Positions 25,379 through 34,211 of a stretch of 64,000 bases of DNA are shown in pieces. The notes under the pieces were generated by a model. It saw only the letters and a program-made list of their open reading frames with translations, was not told the origin of the DNA and did not search any database. Within the stretch, counting starts at the first letter, position 1. Each line of letters begins with the position of its first letter. The stretch is from the NCBI GenBank assembly GCA_021806565.1, contig JAJZXK010000005.1, forward strand, positions 1 through 64,000, written 5' to 3'. The DNA comes from Bacillota bacterium. Its GTDB lineage: Bacteria; Bacillota; Sulfobacillia; RBS10-35; JAJYVN01. The translations under genes and the position numbers were made by a program.

Positions 25379-26149
25379 CTAAATCACCTCGGCCGCATCA
25401 CGACTGAGTCGGTTGAACAAGAGCCATCCCAGGGCGAAGACCACGATGCTCTCGGCACTGGTGAGCCAGACGACGCCGGACCCCGGCCAACGCCCCCAAT
25501 AGAGAATCGCGGTGAAGGCGTGAAACCAGACGGTGAGCGGGTTGAGCAACAGCAACCCGCGATACTTCACCGGAACCAGGTGCAGCGGATAGACGATCGG
25601 GGTCAGATAGAACCATGCGGCGAGCACCACCCCGATCAGGTGCTCCAGGTCCCGGAAGTGGACGACCAATCCGGCCAGCGCGAAACTCAAGCCGCAACTC
25701 CACAGGAACAGCGAGATCAGCAGCGGCACCATCGCCAGAACCTGCGGGCCAAGGGGCACCTTGACCTGCAGCACCAGAACGAGCACGATGAACGCTCCGT
25801 AGCTCAGGAACAGGTTGATGAGATTAGCGATCACGCTGGCCCCGGGGAGCAGAACCTTCGGAAACGCCACCTTCTTGACCAGCCCGGCGTTGGCCAGCAG
25901 CGATTGCATGCCGGTCGGCAGCGCCATGGAAAAGAACGTCCAGGGCAGCAAACCGATCAGCAAGAACAGCGGGTAGCGTGGGATACCAATCTGCATGATC
26001 GTTGAAAACACCGTCGTATACACAAGCATCAGCAGCAGGGGGTTTAGCATGGACCACAGGAAACCGAGGAACGAGTTGCGATAGCGAATCGCCAGTTCCT
26101 TCATCGCGAGGCGCAGCAGCGTTTCGCGAAAGCGCCACACGTCAGTCAT
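25379..26149 (-). CDS. wzm: Polysaccharide ABC exporter permease (Wzm/TagG type)
   Basis: 256 residues, six membrane spans. MKELAIRYRNSFLGFLWSMLNPLLLMLVY is the amphipathic start and first span of ABC-2 type polysaccharide exporters; LLPWTFFSMAL, VKKVAFPKVLLP and WFYLTPIVYPLHLVP are further family landmarks. The ATG at 26149 lies within the end of the giant glycosyltransferase gene, so translation is coupled to it. It would move the finished glycan across the cytoplasmic membrane with Wzt. Confidence 0.92.
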   Translation of the reverse strand: MTDVWRFRETLLRLAMKELAIRYRNSFLGFLWSMLNPLLLMLVYTTVFSTIMQIGIPRYPLFLLIGLLPWTFFSMALPTGMQSLLANAGLVKKVAFPKVLLPGASVIANLINLFLSYGAFIVLVLVLQVKVPLGPQVLAMVPLLISLFLWSCGLSFALAGLVVHFRDLEHLIGVVLAAWFYLTPIVYPLHLVPVKYRGLLLLNPLTVWFHAFTAILYWGRWPGSGVVWLTSAESIVVFALGWLLFNRLSRDAAEVI

Positions 26150-29100
26150 ACTGCATCCCACCCGACTCCACCATCTGGAGGAAGAGGTCGCCGTAAGCAC
26201 GCACCATCTCCGTCAGGCAAAACTTCTGCAACCGCCCCCGGCCGGACGCGGCGCGGGCCCGGGCCGCGTCCGGATCCCGAAGCACCCGCAGCATGGCGTC
26301 GGCCAGGGCGGTGGGATCCTGCGGCGCGACCAACAGCCCGTCCACCTCCCGCCGCACCATCTCAGGAATCCCGAAGACATCCGTGGAGACCAGGGGCAAC
26401 TCGAACGCGAACGCCTCCAACACCACCGCCGGCAGTGATTCCTCCAGCGAGGCGCAGACGAATCCGTCGGCCGCCCGGTAGTATGGATAGACATCGGGCG
26501 TCTCGTCCACCACCCGGAAACGCGACGGGTCGGGGCTGGCGGCGATGGCCTGGCGCACCTCGGCCAGGTACGGCGACTCGCGCGCCCCCACGATCCAGAA
26601 CTCGCAGTCCCGCCCCTCACGGCGCGACAGCGCCTGCGCGGCGGCCTGGACGAAATACAGTTGACCCTTGCGCGGCGCGGTCGTACCGACGATCAGCCAG
26701 ACGAAGCGGCCCTCCGCGGCGCCCAGCGCCTGCCGTGCCTGCGCCCTGGAGGTTCCCGCGCAAAAGCGCTCCACGCGGGCCACATCCAGGCCGTTCGGGA
26801 CGGTGATCAAGCGAAACGGCCGTCCGACGGCCTCGGTGAAGATGCGCCGGGTGGCATCGGCCACGAACACCACGCGATCGGCCGAATCCAGGGCGTCCAG
26901 GGCCAGTTCGTAGGTGAACCCAGGCAATTGCCGGAAATACTCCCGCGGATCAACACTTTCATGAATGCTCCACACGCTGGGCAGGCCCGCCGCCCTCGCC
27001 GCCAACACCGCCCAATACCCGTGCAGCGTGTTGGCGTGGACCACATCCACGCCCGCCCCGCGCCACTCCTCGCCCAGACGGCCAAACCGCTCCCGCAGCA
27101 TGGCGGCGTTGGTGGCGCCGACCAGCGGGTGGGAAAAGATCCGCGGCGTGATACCGGCCGCCGCATAGCGCCGCTGCAGCGGGCCCTCCTGCGGGGACAG
27201 CACGTCGCACGCCCAGCCGGCAGCCGCCAACTCCTTGGCGATATTGTACTGGAACAGTGGAGCCCCTTCGACGTTGAGGTTGTGGCCGATCAGCGCGACG
27301 TGCGCCGGCCGCCGCCACACCGGCGGATCCAGATGGCCGGCTTGGATCTCGAACAGGTCGCTGTCCTGACGCAGGTTCTCGTTGTCGTAGGGGTCGCGGC
27401 GGCCGCTCACCCACATCTCCTCGAAGGCGGCCTCCTCGCGCGGATCGTCGCGGTAGCCGCGGCTGATGCCCTCGTGGTGCAGCAGTGCCGCATCCGGCTG
27501 ATACACCACCCGCAAGCCGCGTTCGCACACCCGCAGGCAGTAGTCCACGTCGTTGTACGCGACGGCGAAACGGGCCTCGTCGAATCCACCCAGTTCCTCA
27601 AAGAGCCCGCGCCGGGTGAGCAGGCAGGCCGCAGTCACCGCGCTGTAGTTGCGCATCACCTGGGCAAAGCTCAGGTAGCCGCCATAGTCCCCACCCGCCA
27701 GGCGGAAGGCATGGCGGGCCAGGCCGCGCGCGCCGCCGCCCAGCAGGACGCCGGCGTGCTGGATCCGGCGGTCGGGGTACAGGAGCTTGGCGCCCACCGC
27801 GCCGACCTCGGGATTCTGCAGGACGCCCACCATCGCCCGCAGCCAACGTGGTTCCAGCGCCTCGGTGTCGTCGTTGAGGAAGAGCAGGTACTCGCCGGAG
27901 GCGTGCGCCGCGGCCTGGTTATTGACATAGGCGAAGCTGAAGCGACCACTTTCCGGGTGCGCGATGCGCAGCACCTTGTGCTTCAGCCCTGCCAGGTAGT
28001 CGACCGTGCGCGGCTCGTCGCTGAGGTTGTCGGCGACGATGATCTCATAGTTCGAATAGTCGGTATGCTCCTGAAGGCTCTCGATGCACCGCTCCAGGAA
28101 CCGGCCGTTGTGGGTCGGGATAATGATGGACACCAGCGGCTCCGGGATCCCGGCGTAGTCGATGCGGAAGATGCCCAACCCCGCCTCACGGGCAAAGCGC
28201 GGCTGGGTCACCTCCCCCCGCAGGCCCCGGCGTACGAGGGCTTCGGAGACGGCCCGCCGCCCCGTCTCCAGGCTGTAGGACTTGGCCGAGGTCGACGCCG
28301 CGGTGGACTGCGGTAAGGCCCGCCAGTGGTAGAGGATACGCGGGATGTGCACCACCCGCGGCGACCGCTCCGCCGCCCGCAGGAGCAGGTCATAGTCCTG
28401 TGAACCCTCAAACCCCTCGCGGAAACCCTCCAAGCTGCGGAAGAGTTCCGTGCGCATCAAGAGCAGGTGGCTGATGTAGCTGTACGACAGCAGCAGTTCC
28501 GGGCTCCAGTCCGGCTTGAACTGGGGGGCGTAGCGCCCGCCGTTGGCGTCCACCTTGTCGTCGTCTGAGTAATAGAGGTCGGCACGCGACTGCTGCATCT
28601 CGCGCACCATCACCTGCAGGGCGTCGAGGGTCAGTTCGTCGTCGTGGTCGAGAAAGGCCAAATACTCCCCGCTGGCCGCGGCCGCGGCGGCGTTGATCGC
28701 GCGGGAGATGTGGTGTGGGGTGTCCAGCAGGACGAGCCGGAAGCGTTCGGCCCCGAGCCGCTCCGCATACTCCCGCAGCACCGGCCGCACGTGCTCCGCC
28801 GTGGAGCAGTCGTCAGCGACGCACAACTCCCACTGATCGTATGTCTGATCGACCACCGAGTCCAGGCAGCTACGCAGCCACTGTTCCCCGACGTTGTGCA
28901 CCGCGACCACGACGCTGATCCGAGGTGTGACCGTAAAAGCGGACCGTTCGGCCACCAGCGCCCGCCGCTTGGCGGACGTCAGCACGTGGCCGCGCAGCCA
29001 CTCCCCATAGGCGTCATACGCCGCAAGCTGCCGCGCCGCCACAGCGTCCGAAGCAAGCCCGGCGCGCCAAAAGCGCCAGGCGCTGCGGACCAGCTTGGGC

Positions 29101-30896
29101 CAGGCGCGCGGGTTACGCGGAATCCTGCCCTGGCGGGCGTAGTCCAGCCCGACGCGCAGGGTACCGCGCAGGCTGCGGACGGCCCGTAGCGGCAGCAGCG
29201 GCCGCGGCACAAAGGCGACGGTACCGATCAGCACCCGACGCCGACCGACTTCCGCGACCACCTCCACGCGTCGTGCCCAGCGCGGCACGAGGTGTGCACC
29301 GAACCGCGCCCGGAAGCCGGAGGCCAGCGCCGCCGGCAACGGGTGGGCCGTATACACGTCCGGCCGCTGCAGCCCCTGTTCCGCGACCGCCACCACCCGA
29401 CCGGACCAGCGCACGGTGATGCGGTCCAGCGGGGCGAATGGGCAGAAGGCCCAGCCACTTACCACCAACTCGCCGTGGCGCCGTACCGCCCCGGCGGGCT
29501 CCTCGACCTGCCCGATCACCTGGACCGGCAGGCCCGACGCCATCCGCACCGCCGGCGCCGGATTGGCTGGCGCGGGATTGGGCGGGGCTCCCGCGAGTTG
29601 GAGATTGCGAACCGCGTCCTCGATGGCGCTCGCCAGCCCGTCCCAGCGATTTGCCCCGCCCGCCGGCAACAGGGCCGTCAGGGACGCCAGGGACGCGCGC
29701 AGTTCTTCCAGGTGCCCGACCAAACCCCGCAACTGCTCGGCGACGCCGGCGGCCTGCGCGCCCTCGCGCACCAGGGTGTCCACCGTCTCCTGGGCGCGGA
29801 GCGCCTGGGCCTCCCTTTCCTGCAGCAGGGTGCGCTGGCGCTCCGCCTCCGCCTCCATGGCGCGGATGCGCTCGCGTGCCTCCCGCAACTCCGCCTCGCG
29901 CAGTTCGCGTACCGCCGCGGCGGCCGCGAGGTCCCGGCGCAGGCCCTCCACCGCATCGCGCGCCTGACCCGCTTCCACCTCGCCGCGCTCGATGTGCTCC
30001 CGAGCCGCCGCCACCTGGCCTTGCAGGTCCGCGATGGCGGAGCGCGCCCGCTCCAACTCCACGTCCTTGTCCTGGATCGTGCCTGCCGCCTCACGCAGTT
30101 CGGCGTCCTTGGCCGCGATCGTCGCGCGCGCCAGGGCAAGTTCCTCGTCCTTGGCCGCGATGGTCGCACGCGCCACGACGAGTTCCGATGCCTCGGTGTC
30201 CAGGAGTTCGTGTGGATCGAGCCACCAGGAGCGCGCCTGCAGGTCCGGCAGGGGCCCGTCGCCACAAAGCCCGAGCAGATACACGGGCGGAACGTCGTCC
30301 AGTGCCCCGGCGGGCAGGTCGGCCGGTCCGTCCGGGCCATCCTGGCTCCAAATCGCCGACAGACGCACGATCCGCTGGCCATGAAGGCGGATGTGCTTGA
30401 AGTGCGCCGCCAGCGCGGCGAGGAACTCCTGGCGGTCGGCCTCGTTGCGGTGAAAGGGGTTTTGATAGCCGCGCGCCTCGCTGTAGATGGCGCGATTGGG
30501 AGTCGAAACCAACAGCAACCCGCCCGGACGCAGCAAGCGGTGCGCCTCGGCCAGCAGGGCTCCGGGGTCCTCCAGGTGTTCATAGATCTCGAACGCCACG
30601 ACCAGGTCGGCGCTCGCGTCGGCAAGCCCGGTCCGGGTCGCGTCAGCGACCAGGAAGCTGAGTTGGGGGGCGGCGTACCGCACCCGCGCCGCCGCGACCG
30701 CCTCGGCCGAAAGATCGACGGCCCGCACCGAGCGCGCCACCAGACTGAGGCGGTGCGCACCATACCCCTCGCCGCAGCCGAGGTCCACAACATCCCGGCC
30801 GTCCGCCAGCCGCTGGGCCAGTGCATAGCGGTGCAGGTGCTCATACTGGGTCTCGCGCAGCCCGGCGCCGGGCACGTATCGTTCCTGCTCCTCCAC
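26142..30896 (-). CDS. Giant multidomain protein: methyltransferase + coiled coil + two GT2 + one GT4 glycosyltransferase domains
   Basis: 1584 residues. Residues 1-210: SAM-dependent methyltransferase (VVDLGCGEGYG 36-46, VADATRTG 83-90, FEIYEHLEDPG 102-112). Residues 233-410: long alpha-helical coiled coil, opening with near repeats (VARATIAAKDEEL, LARATIAAKDAEL). Residues ~430-650: Pro-rich hinge, a beta-rich patch and a basic helical region. Residues 657-905: GT2 domain A (ISVVVAVHNV, VADDCST, FLDHDDE, SDDDKVD). Residues 917-1190: GT2 domain B (VSIIIPTHNG, LFLNDDTE, YNDVDYCLRV, LHHEGIS). Residues 1198-1580: GT4 domain (IGHNLNVEGAP, VHANTLHG, VPNGLDV, VGTTAPRKG, SLEESLPAVVLEAFA). Start GTG at 30896 with GGAGGGG upstream. 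Cytosolic. It is followed at once by wzm and wzt. Likely builds and perhaps caps the exported glycan. Confidence 0.85.
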   Translation of the reverse strand: MEEQERYVPGAGLRETQYEHLHRYALAQRLADGRDVVDLGCGEGYGAHRLSLVARSVRAVDLSAEAVAAARVRYAAPQLSFLVADATRTGLADASADLVVAFEIYEHLEDPGALLAEAHRLLRPGGLLLVSTPNRAIYSEARGYQNPFHRNEADRQEFLAALAAHFKHIRLHGQRIVRLSAIWSQDGPDGPADLPAGALDDVPPVYLLGLCGDGPLPDLQARSWWLDPHELLDTEASELVVARATIAAKDEELALARATIAAKDAELREAAGTIQDKDVELERARSAIADLQGQVAAAREHIERGEVEAGQARDAVEGLRRDLAAAAAVRELREAELREARERIRAMEAEAERQRTLLQEREAQALRAQETVDTLVREGAQAAGVAEQLRGLVGHLEELRASLASLTALLPAGGANRWDGLASAIEDAVRNLQLAGAPPNPAPANPAPAVRMASGLPVQVIGQVEEPAGAVRRHGELVVSGWAFCPFAPLDRITVRWSGRVVAVAEQGLQRPDVYTAHPLPAALASGFRARFGAHLVPRWARRVEVVAEVGRRRVLIGTVAFVPRPLLPLRAVRSLRGTLRVGLDYARQGRIPRNPRAWPKLVRSAWRFWRAGLASDAVAARQLAAYDAYGEWLRGHVLTSAKRRALVAERSAFTVTPRISVVVAVHNVGEQWLRSCLDSVVDQTYDQWELCVADDCSTAEHVRPVLREYAERLGAERFRLVLLDTPHHISRAINAAAAAASGEYLAFLDHDDELTLDALQVMVREMQQSRADLYYSDDDKVDANGGRYAPQFKPDWSPELLLSYSYISHLLLMRTELFRSLEGFREGFEGSQDYDLLLRAAERSPRVVHIPRILYHWRALPQSTAASTSAKSYSLETGRRAVSEALVRRGLRGEVTQPRFAREAGLGIFRIDYAGIPEPLVSIIIPTHNGRFLERCIESLQEHTDYSNYEIIVADNLSDEPRTVDYLAGLKHKVLRIAHPESGRFSFAYVNNQAAAHASGEYLLFLNDDTEALEPRWLRAMVGVLQNPEVGAVGAKLLYPDRRIQHAGVLLGGGARGLARHAFRLAGGDYGGYLSFAQVMRNYSAVTAACLLTRRGLFEELGGFDEARFAVAYNDVDYCLRVCERGLRVVYQPDAALLHHEGISRGYRDDPREEAAFEEMWVSGRRDPYDNENLRQDSDLFEIQAGHLDPPVWRRPAHVALIGHNLNVEGAPLFQYNIAKELAAAGWACDVLSPQEGPLQRRYAAAGITPRIFSHPLVGATNAAMLRERFGRLGEEWRGAGVDVVHANTLHGYWAVLAARAAGLPSVWSIHESVDPREYFRQLPGFTYELALDALDSADRVVFVADATRRIFTEAVGRPFRLITVPNGLDVARVERFCAGTSRAQARQALGAAEGRFVWLIVGTTAPRKGQLYFVQAAAQALSRREGRDCEFWIVGARESPYLAEVRQAIAASPDPSRFRVVDETPDVYPYYRAADGFVCASLEESLPAVVLEAFAFELPLVSTDVFGIPEMVRREVDGLLVAPQDPTALADAMLRVLRDPDAARARAASGRGRLQKFCLTEMVRAYGDLFLQMVESGGMQYD

Positions 30897-30916
30897 GGAA
30901 GCAAACCCCTCCAGGC

Positions 30917-31894
30917 CTAGCGGGTGAGGGCCTTTTGCGCCCAGCGACCAGCAAAGCAGGGTTCGTCACACATCGAGCGCAGCCTGCACCAGCCGACGCT
31001 TTCCAGGTCTCGCCGCCGCTTGCGCCAACACCGGCCGAGGCCGGCGAGCGCTGCCGATTTGGCCGAGAGGAAGGTGCGCAGCCGGCCGTGGCGCAGGAAA
31101 AAAACCGCGGCCCCACATTCATACAGCAGATGCCCGGGCAGGCAGGTGAGCAGGGCGTTGCGCGGCAGGGCGCGCAGGTAGGCCCACTCCAGATTGCGCT
31201 GCCCGTACCAGACGTAAAACTCGGAGAGCCGCCCGATGCTGCTGGAACCATGGTGGTACACGACCGCCGCGGGCGCCAGCACGCAGCGGGCGCCCGCGCG
31301 CGCCGCCCGGAGGTTGAGGTCCGAGTCCTCGTGGATGCAGAACAGGTCTTCATCGAAACCGCCCAGACGCGCAAACCACTGCCGCTCGACCACCATGGCG
31401 CACCCGGGTGCGCCCAGCACCATCTGGGGTTCCGCCGGCACCGCGTCGGCGGATGTGCCCTGGCGGCGGTGCACGGGGATGCCGCAGCGGGTCCAGGTGT
31501 CCCCCAGGCTCTCCACCCGGTCCGGGTGGGCGATGGAACGCACCTGGCTGGCGACCATGTCCGCCGGCAGGGCGGCGCGGATCTGGGCCAACCAGTCTTC
31601 GGCCAGCACCACATCGGGATTGAGAAAGGCCAGATGGGTACCCGTGGCCTGGCGGGCACCCAGGTTGCAGGCCGCGGCGAAGCCGAGGTTGTGGGGACTG
31701 GCCGTCAACCGCACGGCAAGCGGGACCCGCCGCACGGCGGGAACGCTCCCGTCGGTCGAGGCGCTGTCCACCACCACCACCTCGTCAAAGGCCACCGATT
31801 GGCGGCGCAGCGACTCCAGACAGTCGCCGACGGTTGCCTCGCTCTGATGGGTGACGATCACGGCCGACACCCGTAGCGCATCGTCCCCCGCCAC
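30917..31894 (-). CDS. GT2 family glycosyltransferase (rhamnosyltransferase-like)
   Basis: 325 residues. GT-A fold: VSAVIVTHQSEATV (9-22), VVVDSASTDGS, NLGFAAACNLGA, FLNPDVVLAEDW with the metal-binding Asp, GAPGCAMVV and GGFDEDLFCIHEDSDLNLRA with the catalytic-side acids. The group contains WbbL-type rhamnosyltransferases, in keeping with the nearby dTDP-rhamnose genes. The last ~90 residues have aromatic, weakly hydrophobic helices that could touch the membrane. GTG at 31894 behind GGAGGAGGGGG. Confidence 0.88.
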   Translation of the reverse strand: MAGDDALRVSAVIVTHQSEATVGDCLESLRRQSVAFDEVVVVDSASTDGSVPAVRRVPLAVRLTASPHNLGFAAACNLGARQATGTHLAFLNPDVVLAEDWLAQIRAALPADMVASQVRSIAHPDRVESLGDTWTRCGIPVHRRQGTSADAVPAEPQMVLGAPGCAMVVERQWFARLGGFDEDLFCIHEDSDLNLRAARAGARCVLAPAAVVYHHGSSSIGRLSEFYVWYGQRNLEWAYLRALPRNALLTCLPGHLLYECGAAVFFLRHGRLRTFLSAKSAALAGLGRCWRKRRRDLESVGWCRLRSMCDEPCFAGRWAQKALTR

Positions 31895-31910
31895 GCCGCC
31901 CCCTCCTCCG

Positions 31911-31940
31911 GCGGACGGCCCGGGCGCCCCGGCCGTCCGC
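31911..31940 (-). repeat. Intercistronic stem-loop between two glycosyltransferase genes
   Basis: Perfect 10-bp arms GCGGACGGCC and GGCCGTCCGC with a 10-base loop. No T run follows, and the GGAGGAGGGGG ribosome site of the next gene comes right after, so this is more likely an mRNA processing or stability element than a terminator. Confidence 0.5.
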
Positions 31941-31945
31941 TTCGC

Positions 31946-32887
31946 TCAGCCCGCGCGCCCGGCCGGGCGCCCCGGCCGCACCAGCGTAGGTACCACGGTC
32001 AGCACCCCGTACGCCGCGATCCCCAACCAGACGCAGGCGCTCCACACCGGGCCGTACCGGCGGGCGAGGTGCTTGCGGTAAAAAAGCCACATTGCGTGCG
32101 CAAACGCATACCTGGACCGCCAGCCGCCCTTGCGCGTGCTGCCGCCCTTGAAGTGCAGCACCCGTCCGACCGGCGCATACCAGACCTGCCAGCCCGCGTG
32201 CTTGGCGCGCCAGCACCAATCGAGCTCCTCGCCGAAGAGAAAGAACGATTCGTCCAAGCCACCGATGGCCTCAGCCACCTGGCGCCGCGCCATCAGGCAG
32301 GCGCCGGAGACCGCGTCGACCTGTGCCGGGGCGTCGACCGGCAGGTCGGCGGCGTTGTAGCGGGCAAAGCGGGCCGCAAGCGGACCGCCCCGCCACCGGC
32401 TCCAGCGCGCAACCCCGGTCAGGGTCCAGAAGGCGTCCAGGGGGCTGGGGATGCGCCGCCGGCAGGCCCGCTGCAGGGAGCCGTCCGGGTTTACGACCGC
32501 CGGGCCGGCGATCCCGGCCTGGGGATGCGCCCGCAAGAAGTCCACCAATCCGGATACGGTCCGCGCATCGCAGACCGTATCCGGATTGAGCAGCAACAGA
32601 TAGCGGCCCAGCGCCTCGCGGATGCCGAGGTTATTCGCCGCCGCAAAGCCCAGGTTGCGCCCCGGACGGATGAGCCGCACCGCCGGCCAATCCCGCGCCA
32701 GATACGCCGCCGTCCCATCGCTGGAGTCGTTATCCACCACGATGACCTCGCCGGCCGCCGCGACGGCCGCCAAGCATCCAGGCAGGTATTCGCGGCAGTT
32801 CCAGGCCACCACGATGACGCTGACCTCTGGGCCCACGGCACGCCCAGCCGCCTCCGCGTCCCGCCCGCTCCCTTTCCCGCTTGCCAT
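31946..32887 (-). CDS. GT2 family glycosyltransferase (WbbL-like)
   Basis: 313 residues. VSVIVVAWNCREYL (22-35), VIVVDNDSSDGT, NLGFAAANNLGIREA, LLLNPDTV, VDAVSGACLMARR, GGLDESFFLFGEELDWCWRAKHAGW and VLHFKGGSTRK match WbbL-type rhamnosyltransferases. A hydrophobic C-terminal helix (~287-303) may anchor it. Immediately downstream of the rmlC-like gene, so dTDP-rhamnose is the likely donor. ATG at 32887. Confidence 0.88.
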   Translation of the reverse strand: MASGKGSGRDAEAAGRAVGPEVSVIVVAWNCREYLPGCLAAVAAAGEVIVVDNDSSDGTAAYLARDWPAVRLIRPGRNLGFAAANNLGIREALGRYLLLLNPDTVCDARTVSGLVDFLRAHPQAGIAGPAVVNPDGSLQRACRRRIPSPLDAFWTLTGVARWSRWRGGPLAARFARYNAADLPVDAPAQVDAVSGACLMARRQVAEAIGGLDESFFLFGEELDWCWRAKHAGWQVWYAPVGRVLHFKGGSTRKGGWRSRYAFAHAMWLFYRKHLARRYGPVWSACVWLGIAAYGVLTVVPTLVRPGRPAGRAG

Positions 32888-32895
32888 GGCTTGGC

Positions 32896-33351
32896 CTACC
32901 GGGCCTTCGTGGTCCAGTCGAACCCGATGGCCGGATCGTCGAAGGCGAGGCGCTTTTCATCCGGATCCTTGGGGTTGTACGACTCGGTGGTGAAATACAC
33001 GATGGCGGCCGGCTCGTTGCCCAGCACCCGGTAGCCATGGGCGACGCCTTTGGGTATCAGCACCAGAACGGGGTTTTCCTCTCCCATATACACGACCTGT
33101 GTCTGGCCCTGCGTCGGCGATCCGGGGCGGAGATCGTGCAGTACCGTCTGAGCGTTGCCCCGGGGAAAAAACCACAGATCGTCCTGCCGCTCATGATAAT
33201 GAAAAGCCTTGATCACTCCAGGATAGCTGAGGGAGAAGGACGCCTGGCCGAAGCGGCGCAGCAACGCGTCATCGTCGCGCAAGATCTCCATGAAGTAACC
33301 GCGGTCGTCCGGATGCCGCACCAAGCGCTTCACCACGACACCGTCGATCAT
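32896..33351 (-). CDS. rmlC: dTDP-4-dehydrorhamnose 3,5-epimerase family cupin, short form
   Basis: 151 residues against about 180-190 in typical RmlC. The RmlC core is present: FHYHERQDD with the active-site His, GNAQTVLHDLRPGSPTQGQ, VLVLIPKGVAHGYRVL, and the end pattern DDPAIGFDW. It would invert C3 and C5 of the 4-keto sugar made by RmlB before reduction by RmlD. The shorter length and HYH in place of the usual LHYQ mean that a related single-epimerase or isomerase activity is possible. ATG at 33351 overlaps the rmlD stop (ATGA). Confidence 0.78.
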   Translation of the reverse strand: MIDGVVVKRLVRHPDDRGYFMEILRDDDALLRRFGQASFSLSYPGVIKAFHYHERQDDLWFFPRGNAQTVLHDLRPGSPTQGQTQVVYMGEENPVLVLIPKGVAHGYRVLGNEPAAIVYFTTESYNPKDPDEKRLAFDDPAIGFDWTTKAR

Positions 33352-34211
33352 GCCTGCCGCCCGCCTCCTGTTGCGTCCAAATCCCGAAGCACCTCGGCCA
33401 GCGCGTCCTTCCAAGGCCGCGGCTCGATACCCGTCGCCGCCGTAAAGGCGTCCGTGCTCAGCACCGAATAGGCGGGGCGCCGCGCCGGCCGCGGAAACTC
33501 CGCCGTCGATACCGGCAGGACACGGGCGGCGAGGCCGGCCTGCGCGACGATCTCCCTGGCAAAGCCATACCACGTGCACTCGCCGGCGTTGCAGGCGTGA
33601 ACGGTCCCGACCGCACCCCGGTCGGCGAGGGCCCAAATCCACGCCGCGAGGTCATCGGCACAGGTCGGCCGCCCACGCTGGTCGTCGACCACCCGCAACT
33701 CGGGCCGCTCGGCCGCCAGGCGGAGGATCGTGCGCACGAAGTTGCGGCCGCGCGCGGCGAAGACCCAGGAGGTGCGCACGATGGTGTGGTCCCGCGGCAG
33801 CAGGGTGCGCACGGCCAACTCGCCGCCCAGCTTGCTTGCGCCGTAGGCCGATGTGGGTTGCAGCGGGTCGCCCGGCTCATACGGCCGGGAGGCGTCGCCG
33901 GCAAAGACGTAATCCGTGCTCACATAGATCAGGCGCGCACCGATGGCCGCACAGACCCGCGCCAGGTTGGCCGTTCCCTCGGCGTTGACCCGCCAGGCCC
34001 GCTGCCGGTCATCCTCACAGCCATCCACGTCCGTGTAGGCACCGGCATGCACGACCAGCGCCGGACGCACCCGCTCCACAGCCCGCGCCACGGCCTGCGG
34101 ATCACCGACGTCCAGGTCCTGGCGGCCCAGGGCCTCGACCGTCCCCGGCGCGCCCGCCGCGAGCGCCACCCCGAGTTGACCCTCGCCACCCGTGATCAAA
34201 TACTCAGCCAC
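33348..34211 (-). CDS. rmlD: dTDP-4-dehydrorhamnose reductase
   Basis: 287 residues. SDR fold with ITGGEGQLGVAL near the start, HAGAYTDVDGCEDDRQRAWRVN, YVSTDYVFAGDASRPY, and the YGASKLGGE segment carrying the catalytic Tyr and Lys. It makes dTDP-L-rhamnose, the last step of the pathway. The GTG at 34211 lies inside the end of rmlB, so the two are coupled. A TTG four codons later is possible. Confidence 0.93.
   Translation of the reverse strand: MAEYLITGGEGQLGVALAAGAPGTVEALGRQDLDVGDPQAVARAVERVRPALVVHAGAYTDVDGCEDDRQRAWRVNAEGTANLARVCAAIGARLIYVSTDYVFAGDASRPYEPGDPLQPTSAYGASKLGGELAVRTLLPRDHTIVRTSWVFAARGRNFVRTILRLAAERPELRVVDDQRGRPTCADDLAAWIWALADRGAVGTVHACNAGECTWYGFAREIVAQAGLAARVLPVSTAEFPRPARRPAYSVLSTDAFTAATGIEPRPWKDALAEVLRDLDATGGGRQA

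Noticed and set aside
26661-30920. Plus-strand frames of about 550 residues each opposite the giant glycosyltransferase gene
   Set aside because: They have no motif or start signal and follow the codon bias of the real gene on the other strand.
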